A DNA stretch of 18,490 nucleotides from Candidatus Dormiibacterota bacterium (GCA_003151665.1 PLYD01000134.1:1-18490), one strand, 5' to 3'. Shown: positions 1-7,203, numbered from the stretch's first letter. The notes: generated by a model not told the origin, from the letters alone. Numbers and translations: made by a program.

Positions 1-2
1 TC

Positions 3-635
3 GTTTTTCAGGGGGATGTAGCTAGCGCCGCCGGCTGGTTTGGCCCTGTTTATGCCGACCAGGACGTCTGGATCGCGATCCTCGTCAGCTCGGGGCTCGT
101 CGCGTTCCCTCAATACATTGTTCTGCGGCTGCTGATACACCACTCATCGTTCGCCGGCGCGATGTGGATACCCGTGAGCGCGGTTGCGTCGCTTGCGGCT
201 GACCTGGCGATCTACGCATCGGCCGACAGGATCGCAAACGCGCTGTTTTCAGTCGGTGCGATTCAGGCATTGATGGGCCCGTTTCCATTTGTCAATCCCA
301 TTTCCGTGATCATTGCCGTTCAGGACATCACGCTTTCCGCCGTCCTCGGTCTGGCGCAAGGTCTGCTGCTGGCCAGGGTCTTCGTGGCAAGATCGGCGGC
401 CCGGCTGTGGTTCGTAGGGAACCTGGTCGCCGCGGTTGTCATCTTGATTGTCACCCTGATTCGAATGAACGTCGTTTCCACCCAAACCAATCAAACAGCC
501 GTTGACCTGTTGTTGGAGATCGCGATCCTCGGCGGGCTTTATGCCGCGGTGACCGGTATCGCGCTAATTGCTGTGTCTCGGCGATACAGCAAGGACGCTG
601 GTTCAAAGTCGAACGCGCCGTCCGCCGATGAATAG
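3..635 (+). CDS. Multi-pass membrane protein, 5' end outside the window
   Basis: The reading frame is open from the first complete codon of the window to the TAG at 633-635, so the gene probably begins upstream. An ATG at 162 is only an internal candidate. The translated part holds about five hydrophobic segments. Before the ATG, around 105-160, lies a stretch of the type PQYIVLRLLIHHSSFAGAMW. It resembles a common bacterial membrane family in which a Q..VLRR motif precedes A..W and a glycine/alanine-rich helix, and this argues against starting at 162. The C-terminal tail is short, polar and cytoplasm-like (Arg/Lys/Ser rich). No catalytic motif is visible and I assign no function. A tRNA-Ser-derived repeat begins 67 bases after the stop. 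Confidence 0.6.
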   Translation, partial: VFQGDVASAAGWFGPVYADQDVWIAILVSSGLVAFPQYIVLRLLIHHSSFAGAMWIPVSAVASLAADLAIYASADRIANALFSVGAIQALMGPFPFVNPISVIIAVQDITLSAVLGLAQGLLLARVFVARSAARLWFVGNLVAAVVILIVTLIRMNVVSTQTNQTAVDLLLEIAILGGLYAAVTGIALIAVSRRYSKDAGSKSNAPSADE

Positions 636-701
636 CTGTGCACGATGTCTTGAGACATGACAGGGTGTCTGAGTTCAGGACATAGTTCTCTAAAGCTGAC
701 G

Positions 702-739
702 GAGCGGGGAAGGAGGGATTCGTTCCGTCGATTGGCAGT
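702..739 (+). repeat. tRNA-Ser 3'-end repeat, attachment-site copy 1
   Basis: Positions 702-722 are identical over 21 bases to 14905-14925, the 3' end of the tRNA-Ser gene plus flank, including the core GGGGAAGGAGGGATTC. Weaker similarity to the tRNA continues over the next dozen bases. Beyond the core this copy shares ATTGGC (731-737 region) with the copy at 1745, as if both were ends of related elements. It is probably an old att site. Confidence 0.7.
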
Positions 740-802
740 ACCGAGTCCGAATCGCCTAATACTGCATCCAGTTGAACAGTTTTCGCGTAGTCTCTCAGCG
801 CC

Positions 803-1249
803 GTGGGGAAAACCGTCCCAGCTGCCCGCGTTGGCTCTCGGCGGCAGCGTGCGGTTGTGATTCTGCTCGTCCTGGAAGCCCTCTGGTTCGCGGCGGGGCT
901 TTATTGGACTAGCGTCAGTCATGTTGGCATCAATGGGTTGGGTTATCCAGGCTCATGGCAGCCCCAAGTCGTCGAACTGGCTGTCGTGCAAGCGGCTTCC
1001 ATGGTTGCGCTCGTTGTCTTTGCGGCGTTCGTGGCGCGGGGATCAAATGTGGCTCTTACGTTGACCCTCATCGTTGCGAGTGCACATGTTTTCATCCAGG
1101 TTGCGTGGTCCCTTTTCGGCTTCCTCTTGTTTCCCTACTATCTTCTGGCGGTAACGCTGCCTTTCAATGCGCCGTTCGTGCTTGCTGCGCCCCTCCTGAT
1201 TCTGTGCATGAGCACTCGCAAGGCCCGAAGCCTCGAGCTTCACCAATAG
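803..1249 (+). CDS. Small four-helix membrane protein, unknown
   Basis: This 148-residue protein starts with GTG at 803. About four hydrophobic helices are visible (residues about 16-36, 56-78, 82-108 and 112-134). The N-terminus is basic (GSRRQR) and the tail is short and charged, consistent with an inner-membrane protein with cytoplasmic ends. There are no conserved catalytic residues and I do not recognise the family. The start is uncertain because no good ribosome-binding site precedes it. A possible promoter is TTGGCA (732-737) with TAATAC (757-762), but the 19-base spacer is long. The gene sits alone between two tRNA-derived repeats (702 and about 1319), which suggests it arrived as a cargo or remnant of integrated DNA. 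Confidence 0.55.
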   Translation: MGKTVPAARVGSRRQRAVVILLVLEALWFAAGLYWTSVSHVGINGLGYPGSWQPQVVELAVVQAASMVALVVFAAFVARGSNVALTLTLIVASAHVFIQVAWSLFGFLLFPYYLLAVTLPFNAPFVLAAPLLILCMSTRKARSLELHQ

Positions 1250-1318
1250 GGGCGGGCACGCTCGCCAACGGCAGCAATCTAGCCCTCAAACGATTCCCCT
1301 CGTAACCAGACTCAGGCT

Positions 1319-1342
1319 GGCGGAAGGGAGGGATTCGAACCC
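1319..1342 (+). repeat. Diverged tRNA 3'-end repeat, attachment-site copy 2
   Basis: The sequence GGCGGAAGGGAGGGATTCG continues into AACCC and aligns with the tRNA-Ser 3' end with one gap and two mismatches; the T-arm signature GGATTCGAACCC is exact. No matching 5' acceptor strand, D-arm or anticodon arm is found between 1343 and 1425, so it is a fragment, not a tRNA gene. It may be a mutated att copy or the end of a different tRNA. Confidence 0.5.
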
Positions 1343-1424
1343 GCTCATCTATCTATCTGAACAGCCTCTAGCTACCGTTGAAGCACGCACCCGCGGCGTC
1401 GCGTAGCCTGATACTCAGCTCGAC

Positions 1425-1727
1425 GTGGCCGTCGAAGTATTGCTCGCCACTCTCCTTACGGCCTTGGCCGTACTCAGCCTGCCCCGCAGGCAGGTTCGAC
1501 TGCGAATCGCGTCGGCAAGCCGCGTCGGCCGCATTCAGTACGGCCTACTGCTCGGTCCGAGTGTCCTCCTTGCACTGTTGCTCTGGCTCGACGTTTGGTC
1601 TCGTTTTGAAGGACATCCGATTGGTCCGCTTTTGACGCTGATCATCCTCGCGGGGTGCCTTTGGGGTTTGGTCCTGACGGCAACTGCCGCCATGCAATCA
1701 CTCAGTACGAGAAAGACGCGGTCGTAG
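1425..1727 (+). CDS. Small three-helix membrane protein, unknown
   Basis: This 100-residue frame begins at GTG 1425. An in-frame stop at 1404-1406 prevents much extension and no other start lies between. It has three hydrophobic segments (residues about 3-18, 40-52 and 65-88), separated by basic loops (RRQVRLR, ASRVGR), and ends in an Arg/Lys/Ser tail. No motif or family is recognised. There is no clear ribosome-binding site, so the gene could be a remnant. Like the two genes before it, it lies on the + strand and ends just before a tRNA-Ser-derived repeat, which begins 18 bases after its stop. Confidence 0.42.
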   Translation: MAVEVLLATLLTALAVLSLPRRQVRLRIASASRVGRIQYGLLLGPSVLLALLLWLDVWSRFEGHPIGPLLTLIILAGCLWGLVLTATAAMQSLSTRKTRS

Positions 1728-1744
1728 GTACGGGCCACTGAGAT

Positions 1745-1782
1745 AAGCGGGGAAGGAGGGATTCCAACCTTCAATTGGCCAA
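1745..1782 (+). repeat. Element far-end attachment site (tRNA-Ser 3'-end copy 3)
   Basis: Positions 1746-1764 match 14906-14924 over 19 identical bases (core GGGGAAGGAGGGATTC). There is then one mismatch (C for G) and AACC again. It is the best candidate for the end of the element opposite the integrase and is in direct orientation with the tRNA copy, as expected of attL/attR. The stop codon of the leftward M41-like peptidase gene (1771-1773) lies within it. Confidence 0.75.
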
Positions 1783-2316
1783 AGCCGGCTTGGCGCCCGG
1801 CAGTAGCGCCTCGCTAAGGCAGCTCAGCGCCCGATGCTTAGCTACGATCTGGCGGACCTGAGCGCCGGCCAGGGTGCCCCTTGTCATGAGCAGTTGGGCG
1901 ATGGCCTCGAGAGCCGGCCAGTGCTGCGCCAACATGTTCGAGGTTTGTGCCTCCAAACGCTCGACGTAGCGAAGACGAGCGCCTTCGACGAGATCCAGCT
2001 CAGCTATCAGCTGGGCGGCGTGCTCAAAGTCGCCGCACTCGTCCCTAACCTCGGAAAGGACATGAGCATCGAGCAGCGGACCGGCCAGCGCGATCCGGGC
2101 TCGAGGGGCTATCCATGCGCGCTGCTGTGGATCGTTGGCGTCGCCGGGCATGTACCTTCGCGCCGGGGCAACGGCCACATTGAGCCAGCCCGGCGGTGGT
2201 GTGGCTCGGACCTCGGCACGCTGGTACAGGGTCACGTACTCGACCGGGACACGCTCGAGGGTGGCGATCACCGCATGTGCGGCCTCATGAAGTGCGACGC
2301 CGCGGCGATCGGTCAT
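1771..2316 (-). CDS. Stand-alone M41 (FtsH-like) zinc metallopeptidase domain
   Basis: This 181-residue protein has the zinc site HEAAH at residues 10-14 and, about 80 residues later, AGPLLDAHVLSEVRDECGD followed by FEHA, in which D96 fits the third ligand of the M41 fold. FtsH itself carries an AAA ATPase and membrane helices; neither is present here, so this is the protease domain alone. Such stand-alone forms occur in phage and island genomes, where their substrates are unknown. The ATG follows the TerL stop directly (TAG then ATG), so it is the last gene of the leftward terminase operon. Its stop falls inside the attachment repeat, so excision places the end of this gene next to the integrase gene. 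The protease fold is fairly sure; its role is not. Confidence 0.75.
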   Translation of the reverse strand: MTDRRGVALHEAAHAVIATLERVPVEYVTLYQRAEVRATPPPGWLNVAVAPARRYMPGDANDPQQRAWIAPRARIALAGPLLDAHVLSEVRDECGDFEHAAQLIAELDLVEGARLRYVERLEAQTSNMLAQHWPALEAIAQLLMTRGTLAGAQVRQIVAKHRALSCLSEALLPGAKPALAN

Positions 2317-3783
2317 CTAGCGGTCCAGGCGGCTCAGCGGATACCTGACCATGCCCGGCACTCCAACGGTGTCCGCGAACGGTGACTTCGACCCCGGTGG
2401 GCGCATGTCCTGCATCAGAGTCTTGAATCGGTCGACCTCACCGGCCTGCATCAACGGTTGCGACTGCAAGAGCTCGGCGACGCCACCCACCGCGATGACA
2501 TGGTCCTGATGGATGCTCGTGCTATCCACGACCTTGAGCCGGCCGCCCTGGACCCGGGTGACGAGGTTCAGCGCCTCTCGCCGCAGCTGGTCGTGCGGAA
2601 ACAGGACGAGCCTCTTCTCGTTGAACAACGAGTACAGGGTTCCGAAGAGGTTGGCTTGCGTCTGCGCGGTTGGGTACCGGACCTCGACGTGGACGCCGCA
2701 GAGGCGACGCTGCAGGCGTTGCTGACTGGCGACAGCCTGCGGTGCCTCAAGCCTCCATGTCCGGACACTGAACTTCTGCGTCAGCTCGGCGACCAGATCC
2801 TCGAGCACCTCAAGCTCGACAGGTTCCGAGCGCGAGCCCTGAAGTGTCCGGACAGTATCGATGACGATGAGACCGACCTCTCGATGTCCGACGGCGATCG
2901 CGGTCGGGTCGTGGACTAAGCCCACGTCAATGAACCCGACTGAGATCTGACCGGTCGCGGCGTGGCGCGCTTCCTGACCGGTCACGCAGGCGTCGTACAT
3001 CGCCGCGCTGATCCAACTGCCTGCTGGCTCCACCCATCGGCATTCCCAGAACCGAGCAAAATCGGCCGGGTGCAAGGTCCGCTCCTGCTCAGCCATGTCC
3101 GCCGCCGAGAGCCAAGGGGCCAGCTCTGACCCGGCGCGGGTCGCGAAGTAGTAGCCCTCGGTTGTCCTGGCCATCTCGCGGACCGTCCAGCCGATGGAGG
3201 TCATATCCCACCCGGCCATCGAGACAGCGATCAGCTGGCTCTTCGGGTTCTTTCCGACGCTCGACCACATGCTCGTCCACAGCCTCGAGTCGGGCTGGAG
3301 CGAGAGCTCGTCGAACCACGTCTTTCGCGGCCGGATGCCATAGGCGGTGCGGTCGTCCGAGCTCATCACCCGTAGGCGCGAGTCAGTGGCTCGGTTGATC
3401 ACCGTGCTCTTTTGGATCGTGACGTCCTCGAGCATCGGGGAGCGGTCCTTAAAGGTGCGGACGCTGTCGAGGATCAGCTCCGCCTGGTCCTGGTCGCCAG
3501 CGACCGCGTAGGACCGATGTCCAGCCGGTCCAACCAGTAAGTCAGCAAGGGCTGCAGCGGCGCAGTCCGCAGTCTTCGACTCGCCTCTGCGTCTTTCGTC
3601 GTAGACGAGGCGGTGGACCGGACGGCCGTCCTTGTGGTTGGCGAAGACTGCCTCGAAGAACTGTCGCTGGAAAGGAGCCATGACGTCACCGAAGCGCTGG
3701 CCGTCTTCGAGCACCAGCTGCTCGGCGATGAGCCTCACCGGATCCCGGTGATAGGCCTTGAGCTGCGTGGCAGTGAGCTTCAC
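2317..3783 (-). CDS. Terminase large subunit (packaging ATPase/nuclease)
   Basis: This 488-residue protein has the expected order of a phage TerL. An N-terminal adenine-binding PFQ lies at about 37-39. A Walker A of the terminase type, RRRGESKT, is at 64-71. Walker B is WFDEL at 156-160 (D158, E159), and LIAVSMAG at about 184-191 fits motif III. The C-terminal half has the RNase H-like nuclease pattern, starting with GFIDVGLVHDPTAIAV (D286) and ending with an Asp-His pair in IHQDHVIAV near residue 435. Length is normal for the family. In phages TerL translocates DNA into empty proheads and cuts it. The GTG start overlaps the preceding stop by four bases (GTGA), indicating coupling to the small-subunit candidate. 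No portal or capsid gene follows; an M41-like peptidase does. Confidence 0.88.
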   Translation of the reverse strand: MKLTATQLKAYHRDPVRLIAEQLVLEDGQRFGDVMAPFQRQFFEAVFANHKDGRPVHRLVYDERRRGESKTADCAAAALADLLVGPAGHRSYAVAGDQDQAELILDSVRTFKDRSPMLEDVTIQKSTVINRATDSRLRVMSSDDRTAYGIRPRKTWFDELSLQPDSRLWTSMWSSVGKNPKSQLIAVSMAGWDMTSIGWTVREMARTTEGYYFATRAGSELAPWLSAADMAEQERTLHPADFARFWECRWVEPAGSWISAAMYDACVTGQEARHAATGQISVGFIDVGLVHDPTAIAVGHREVGLIVIDTVRTLQGSRSEPVELEVLEDLVAELTQKFSVRTWRLEAPQAVASQQRLQRRLCGVHVEVRYPTAQTQANLFGTLYSLFNEKRLVLFPHDQLRREALNLVTRVQGGRLKVVDSTSIHQDHVIAVGGVAELLQSQPLMQAGEVDRFKTLMQDMRPPGSKSPFADTVGVPGMVRYPLSRLDR

Positions 3784-4274
3784 GAGTCGTCGTCTTCCTG
3801 AGCGGTCAGCCGGTGCCTGGCCAGCTGGGCGGCCAAACCGTTGCCGTTACCGCCCGCTCCGACCACCTTGAGGCGGGCCATGGTGGCTACCGACTCCCCG
3901 AGCTGAGCGGCGAGCAAGGCCTGCGCCCGGGTCGTGCTGATGTACTGCTGGTGGCACTTCGCGTTGCTTGGCGAGCGCTGCCAGGCTGCGAACAAGTCCC
4001 GCGCCATGATCTCCAGCTCGCAATAGCGGCGTGCTAGTGGGAGCTGGGTTGGGCCAAGCGCCCGCCCTTGCTCAGCCCGCAAACGGAGGTACTCGCCGAA
4101 GAGTCGCGACGTGCGCCGGTCGCGGCGCCTCAGCTCGGCTCGGGTACCCGCTCGCAGTCCATGGCGTCGAGCGGCCTGATTGCGGCTCGTGAAACGGCCA
4201 TCAAACGGCCGTTGGGATGCCGTTTGTGGTTCACCCGCCGTATTCGCGGAATGGTCGGTTTTCCCGTCACTCAT
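3780..4274 (-). CDS. Probable terminase small subunit
   Basis: The call rests mainly on position: a 164-residue protein directly upstream of, and overlapping by four bases, the large terminase gene. The N-terminal 30 residues are low-complexity and polar. A basic stretch follows (RNQAARRHGLRAGTRAELRR, about 31-50), then a helical core (about 55-125), a glycine-rich linker (VVGAGGNGNG) and an acidic end (QEDDDS). A basic DNA-binding N-terminal half and helical oligomerisation core fit TerS, which selects the DNA to be packaged. In satellites such as PICIs a TerS redirects packaging to the island genome. It could alternatively be an unrelated DNA-binding protein. The ATG at 4274 lies inside the end of the preceding frame (8-base overlap). 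Confidence 0.6.
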   Translation of the reverse strand: MSDGKTDHSANTAGEPQTASQRPFDGRFTSRNQAARRHGLRAGTRAELRRRDRRTSRLFGEYLRLRAEQGRALGPTQLPLARRYCELEIMARDLFAAWQRSPSNAKCHQQYISTTRAQALLAAQLGESVATMARLKVVGAGGNGNGLAAQLARHRLTAQEDDDS

Positions 4275-4575
4275 CCGGCCCCCCGGCGGGTCGCCCAGTG
4301 CTCACCTGGACGGACCCCCGGAGCGCACCTGTTTCATGCGACCCCTCGGCCGGTCTGGCGATCTCCACCAGCACCATGGGCGCGCAAAGGGAGGCGGTGT
4401 GCCGCGACTGACGGCCGAGACGGGCTCCGAGCTGCTGTCCCGCGTAATGACGGCGCGGCGCGATGCCTCGGAGCACCGCCGCGGCCACCTGGCGGCGAAA
4501 GCCGGTTAGGACCGCACTGAGCATTTGGGAGGTAAACCCGGTCTCAGCGCAGCCCTGACCGCCTGTCACCCTCAT
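4267..4575 (-). CDS. Hypothetical protein linked to the terminase operon
   Basis: This 102-residue frame lies between the 52-aa protein and the TerS candidate. Composition is Arg/Gly/Ala rich with low similarity to anything I recognise. Support is mainly positional: its ATG overlaps the stop of a nine-codon frame by four bases, and its stop overlaps the TerS start by eight. Without it there would be a 300-base gap in an otherwise gapless operon. Against it, the opposite strand holds an open frame of similar length here, including a 36-residue frame at 4399-4509 (+) with an AAGGGAGG ribosome-binding site. Codon choice does not clearly decide between them. Confidence 0.35.
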   Translation of the reverse strand: MRVTGGQGCAETGFTSQMLSAVLTGFRRQVAAAVLRGIAPRRHYAGQQLGARLGRQSRHTASLCAPMVLVEIARPAEGSHETGALRGSVQVSTGRPAGGPDE

Positions 4576-4597
4576 CGGGTCAGCTCCGGGGCGCTAC

Positions 4598-4756
4598 TCA
4601 TGACCGCACCGGCCGCTGGCAGATCCACTGCCAAAAATGGTCGAAGCAAACGCGGACGCCTTCGATAACGGTCCACGGCTCGCCGCCGCAAGGTTGCTGA
4701 TAACCGTTTGCGTCGGCGTCCGAGGCCGCGCACTGAACCGCCCACGGCTCGCTCAC
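4598..4756 (-). CDS. 52-aa Cys/Trp-rich small protein
   Basis: This short frame starts with GTG at 4756, overlapping the stop of the 229-aa gene as GTGA, and ends at the TGA at 4598-4600, which itself overlaps the next ATG. The protein has four cysteines (C9, C23, C37, C46), H40 and five tryptophans, with VCFDHFWQWICQ near the C-terminus. The cysteine/histidine spacing could bind zinc but fits no standard ribbon. The longer frame reading upstream into the 229-aa gene is Arg/Ala-rich nonsense, so the short start is preferred. Function unknown; it is probably translated by coupling within the operon. Confidence 0.5.
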   Translation of the reverse strand: MSEPWAVQCAASDADANGYQQPCGGEPWTVIEGVRVCFDHFWQWICQRPVRS

Positions 4757-5442
4757 TTCTTGGCCTTCACCGCGGCGATGTCGCCGACCAACTCCTTGAG
4801 CAGCTCGGCGAGCGGCACTACCATGCCGTCCTTGAGAGTCTTGCGCAGCTCCCCGATCTCTGAGCGGATCTGGCCTTGCTCTAGCTCGAGCGCGACCTCG
4901 TGCTTGGCCGCGGAACCCCACAGCTTCTTCAGCTGAGGCAGAGTCAAGTTCTTCAGCTCGGGGAGCCCATTGCGGGCTCCGCACTCATCGCAGGACGCTG
5001 CCAGTCGACCTGCCTCGTCGCGGGCGACCGTAGCTCCGCAATTTCTGCAACGGGAACTCGGCTCAACGCCGCGGATGTAGTCGCGCTCACTCTCCTGCTC
5101 GAGGCGTCGCTCGGCCTCTGGCGTGCCGCGCAGAGCGCCGATGGACTTGAGCACAAGCCGGTGATCGGCCTCTGGACCCGACCAACTGCCGTCCGAGTTC
5201 TTGCTCGCCCTCAAGTGGAACTGGTGTGTGTGGTCCGTCTTTCCCCTGGCCAAGCAGTCGACGCAGGCCGAGCCAGCGCTGATCAGATGACCATCGCGAT
5301 TGAGGAGTGCACCAACCGCGAGCGAGATCTTTGATGTACGGCCGTTCCATGCCGGCTCGATCGGCTCATCGCCGTCCTCAGCCTTTGGCTTCGCCTTGAT
5401 TTCCTCGACGTACTCGTCGATCAGGTCGATGGACTGGCTCAC
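4753..5442 (-). CDS. Zinc-ribbon protein of the terminase operon, unknown function
   Basis: This 229-residue protein has two cysteine-pair regions. C60-x2-C63 is followed by a His-rich stretch (TDHTHQFHL). A clear zinc ribbon follows at C132-x2-C135 and C151-x2-C154 (CRNCG and CDECG). The C-terminal 60 residues are leucine- and charge-rich and probably form a coiled coil. The N-terminus is acidic. The zinc ribbon suggests nucleic-acid or protein binding, but I do not recognise the family. It starts at ATG 5442, overlapping the stop of the 256-aa gene by four bases, and its own stop overlaps the start of the 52-aa gene. It occupies the place where a canonical phage operon would not usually have a zinc-ribbon gene, upstream of terminase. 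Confidence 0.7.
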   Translation of the reverse strand: MSQSIDLIDEYVEEIKAKPKAEDGDEPIEPAWNGRTSKISLAVGALLNRDGHLISAGSACVDCLARGKTDHTHQFHLRASKNSDGSWSGPEADHRLVLKSIGALRGTPEAERRLEQESERDYIRGVEPSSRCRNCGATVARDEAGRLAASCDECGARNGLPELKNLTLPQLKKLWGSAAKHEVALELEQGQIRSEIGELRKTLKDGMVVPLAELLKELVGDIAAVKAKK

Positions 5443-6209
5443 TTGACGCCCTCCAGTGACCGCAGAGCGGCCGCGTAGTTTTCGGCGAAGTTCTTTGCGT
5501 GCGGCTTCGTCGACTGGTCCTTGGCGCGCATCAATGCGAAGGCGCGCTCCTCGATGGTCTTCGACTCGCTGAGCGTGGTGGCAGCGCCGGTTGTCGCGCG
5601 ATGGCTGACCTCACGAATCATGGCTTCGTGGCTGACCAACTCAGCGGCCCTGAGCGACGCGTAGGCAGCCTCGGACTTCTCGGACGCCAGAGCAACGTCT
5701 GGGCGACCTGCGTCAGCGGGGCGTGCGAGGCGCTTGCTGGTGCCTGCTGGCGCTCCCGCAGACTGGGCCAGCTGGGCGACGTGGGCTCCGATGCGCTTCT
5801 TGAAATCGCCATAGCTCTCGCCAGGTTTGAGCTCTGGCGTCGGAGGATGAGCTGGCTGGCGAACCAGGCTGATCTTTGCGACAGTGCTCTGAGCCCTCGA
5901 GGGCGATTTCTCGCTTGGGTTGAGAACGCGCTCAGCGGCCTTAACCTCGCCCGCCTTGACGAGCGCCTCCACCTTCTGGCCGCGGTACCAGGCGGCGTCG
6001 TCGTGCGCGACCGCGGTCGCCTCAACGAAGTCCAAGCCAACCTCGGACATTAAGTGCTTGCGCCTTGGCTCGATGACCTCTCGCATGCGCCGCGCCATCT
6101 CGGCTGCCACCTGCGGTGGCCTGGTGGCCTGGCGCTTGATTCGGTTCTCGCGGATCTGCTTGACCTGCTCGTGCATGTCGGCGAGCTGGGCGAGGGATGG
6201 CCTAGTCAT
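5439..6209 (-). CDS. Unknown helical protein of the terminase operon
   Basis: This 256-residue, largely helical and charged protein has several segments. An N-terminal region (about 5-60) is rich in Arg/Lys/Glu with RRMREVIEPRRKH. A central low-complexity Pro/Ala/Ser region lies at about 95-165, followed by a second helical region to the end. No signal peptide, membrane segment, cysteine motif or catalytic signature is seen. The N-terminal part could bind nucleic acid. It overlaps the 63-aa gene upstream and the zinc-ribbon gene downstream by four bases each, so the three are surely one transcript. It is long for a regulator and unlike scaffold, portal or capsid proteins I know. Function not assigned. 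Confidence 0.65.
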   Translation of the reverse strand: MTRPSLAQLADMHEQVKQIRENRIKRQATRPPQVAAEMARRMREVIEPRRKHLMSEVGLDFVEATAVAHDDAAWYRGQKVEALVKAGEVKAAERVLNPSEKSPSRAQSTVAKISLVRQPAHPPTPELKPGESYGDFKKRIGAHVAQLAQSAGAPAGTSKRLARPADAGRPDVALASEKSEAAYASLRAAELVSHEAMIREVSHRATTGAATTLSESKTIEERAFALMRAKDQSTKPHAKNFAENYAAALRSLEGVK

Positions 6210-6397
6210 TCGGGCCTCGAGGTGACCACGGCGCTGGCGTCGGCGCCCTGGACCTGTGCGGTGAAATTGGTCAACGCTTCCGGCTCGACGTACAGGGTCA
6301 CAACCTTGTTCTTGTCGACCGTATAGATGCGGTCATTGACTCGAACATCGAAGACGCGGCCGCTGGTGTCGGTTGTACTCACGGTTACGAGAGGCAT
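6206..6397 (-). CDS. 63-aa beta-rich small protein, first gene of the terminase operon
   Basis: A longer frame reaches 6457, but the start at ATG 6397 is preferred. An AGGAG lies at 6405-6409, seven bases before it, and the extra N-terminal residues (Trp/Cys/Phe rich) look like untranslated leader. The protein alternates hydrophobic and polar residues (VTVSTTDTSGRVFDVRVNDR, then VVTLYVEPEAL), predicting a small all-beta domain. No homologous family is recognised. It is the first gene after the promoter at 6478-6506 and overlaps the next gene by four bases. Confidence 0.6.
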   Translation of the reverse strand: MPLVTVSTTDTSGRVFDVRVNDRIYTVDKNKVVTLYVEPEALTNFTAQVQGADASAVVTSRPE

Positions 6398-6477
6398 GGG
6401 GAAACTCCTGACTTGGAGATGCGGGCAGAAAGCCCAGAGAAGGCACCAGCGCCACATGGCGGTTGCATAGTTGCGGC

Positions 6478-6506
6478 AGCCTACCGTCCATCGGCCGGGA
6501 TAACAA
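6478..6506 (-). promoter_or_regulatory. Promoter of the terminase operon
   Basis: On the minus strand TTGTTA (6501-6506) and TAGGCT (6478-6483) are separated by exactly 17 bases, close to the primary-sigma consensus for high-GC bacteria. Transcription would start near 6471 and give a leader of about 75 bases to the ATG at 6397. This leader carries a small GGGC-TTTCT-GCCC hairpin. Confidence 0.55.
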
Positions 6507-6606
6507 CGCTTTCCGCTTGACGCGATTGTGTGCTCTGGGAAAGTGGCCTCGGGACCAGCGGGGACCGAGCCCGGTCGCTATTGAAGTTGCCGCCGTCAGC
6601 GAGTAG

Positions 6607-7203
6607 CTACGCGAATTCCTTCTGGGCGGACTTGATCAGGTCCTCAAGGTAGGCGATGTATTCGGTGAGTAATTGGGCGATCGGGATGCTCGGCGGCGGT
6701 AGCCCCAGTTGAGTGGTCACGTCCGTGAAGTACGTCTTCATAGTCATCTTCCAGTGCGTTGGCAACTCAACGTAGTAGCGCTCCTCGGTGCCATCCGCTA
6801 GCCTGACGATCCAACCAGAACCGCCCAGCTGATCGCCGATGAAGAACCCTCCTGCACCGGGCGGCGCGGGCGGTAAGTCCCTCAACTGGTTGGTGTTGAA
6901 CTCCTCGATATACACGCTGTTCGAGATGCGGCCCAGCACTCCCTCCTTAAGGACCTGGCTGCGCAGGTCGACCAGGTACTTGAATTCGGTCTTCTCGCGC
7001 ATGGCGGCCTGATGGGGTGCGTACCAGGTTTCGAACCGCTCCCTGTCAAAGGTCTTGATGTTCTGGAGGACGTTGGTCACCGCCCTGCCCCAGACCACGA
7101 CATTTCGAAGCCCGGCGATCCTCCGGCCGGGCGTGTGACCGTGAAGGAAGTCCTCGAGCCCTAGCTTCGCCGTCTCATGAGTGACCTTGGCTTCGCGGAG
7201 CAC
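6607..7203 (-). CDS. Hypothetical protein downstream of the resolvase
   Basis: The convincing part is about 198 residues. Helical segments flank a central stretch with Pro-rich PPAPPGAGGFF and a beta-like region, SGWIVRLADGTEERYYVELP. The C-terminal helix is LLTEYIAYLEDLIKSAQK. No catalytic motif or known family is seen. The frame can be extended to a TTG at 7278, but the extra residues are Arg/Ser rich. Over the same bases the overlapping 104-aa frame reads more protein-like ([14 protein letters not shown]), so GTG 7203 is chosen with low certainty. It lies at the end of the resolvase transcript and is followed by 100 bases holding the next operon's promoter. Confidence 0.55.
   Translation of the reverse strand: MLREAKVTHETAKLGLEDFLHGHTPGRRIAGLRNVVVWGRAVTNVLQNIKTFDRERFETWYAPHQAAMREKTEFKYLVDLRSQVLKEGVLGRISNSVYIEEFNTNQLRDLPPAPPGAGGFFIGDQLGGSGWIVRLADGTEERYYVELPTHWKMTMKTYFTDVTTQLGLPPPSIPIAQLLTEYIAYLEDLIKSAQKEFA

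Noticed and set aside
1320..1425. A complete second tRNA gene
   Set aside because: Only the T-arm and acceptor 3' strand are recognisable; no 5' acceptor strand or anticodon arm pairs with them.
4068..4520. + strand coding in the 4.1-4.5 kb region
   Set aside because: It overlaps the TerS candidate and is Arg/Pro rich. Only the short 36-residue frame at 4399-4509 has a good ribosome-binding site, and it is mentioned under the 102-aa gene rather than called.
5499..6053. A + strand frame opposite the 256-aa gene
   Set aside because: The minus-strand gene has coupled starts and stops on both sides; the + frame is a GC-driven shadow.
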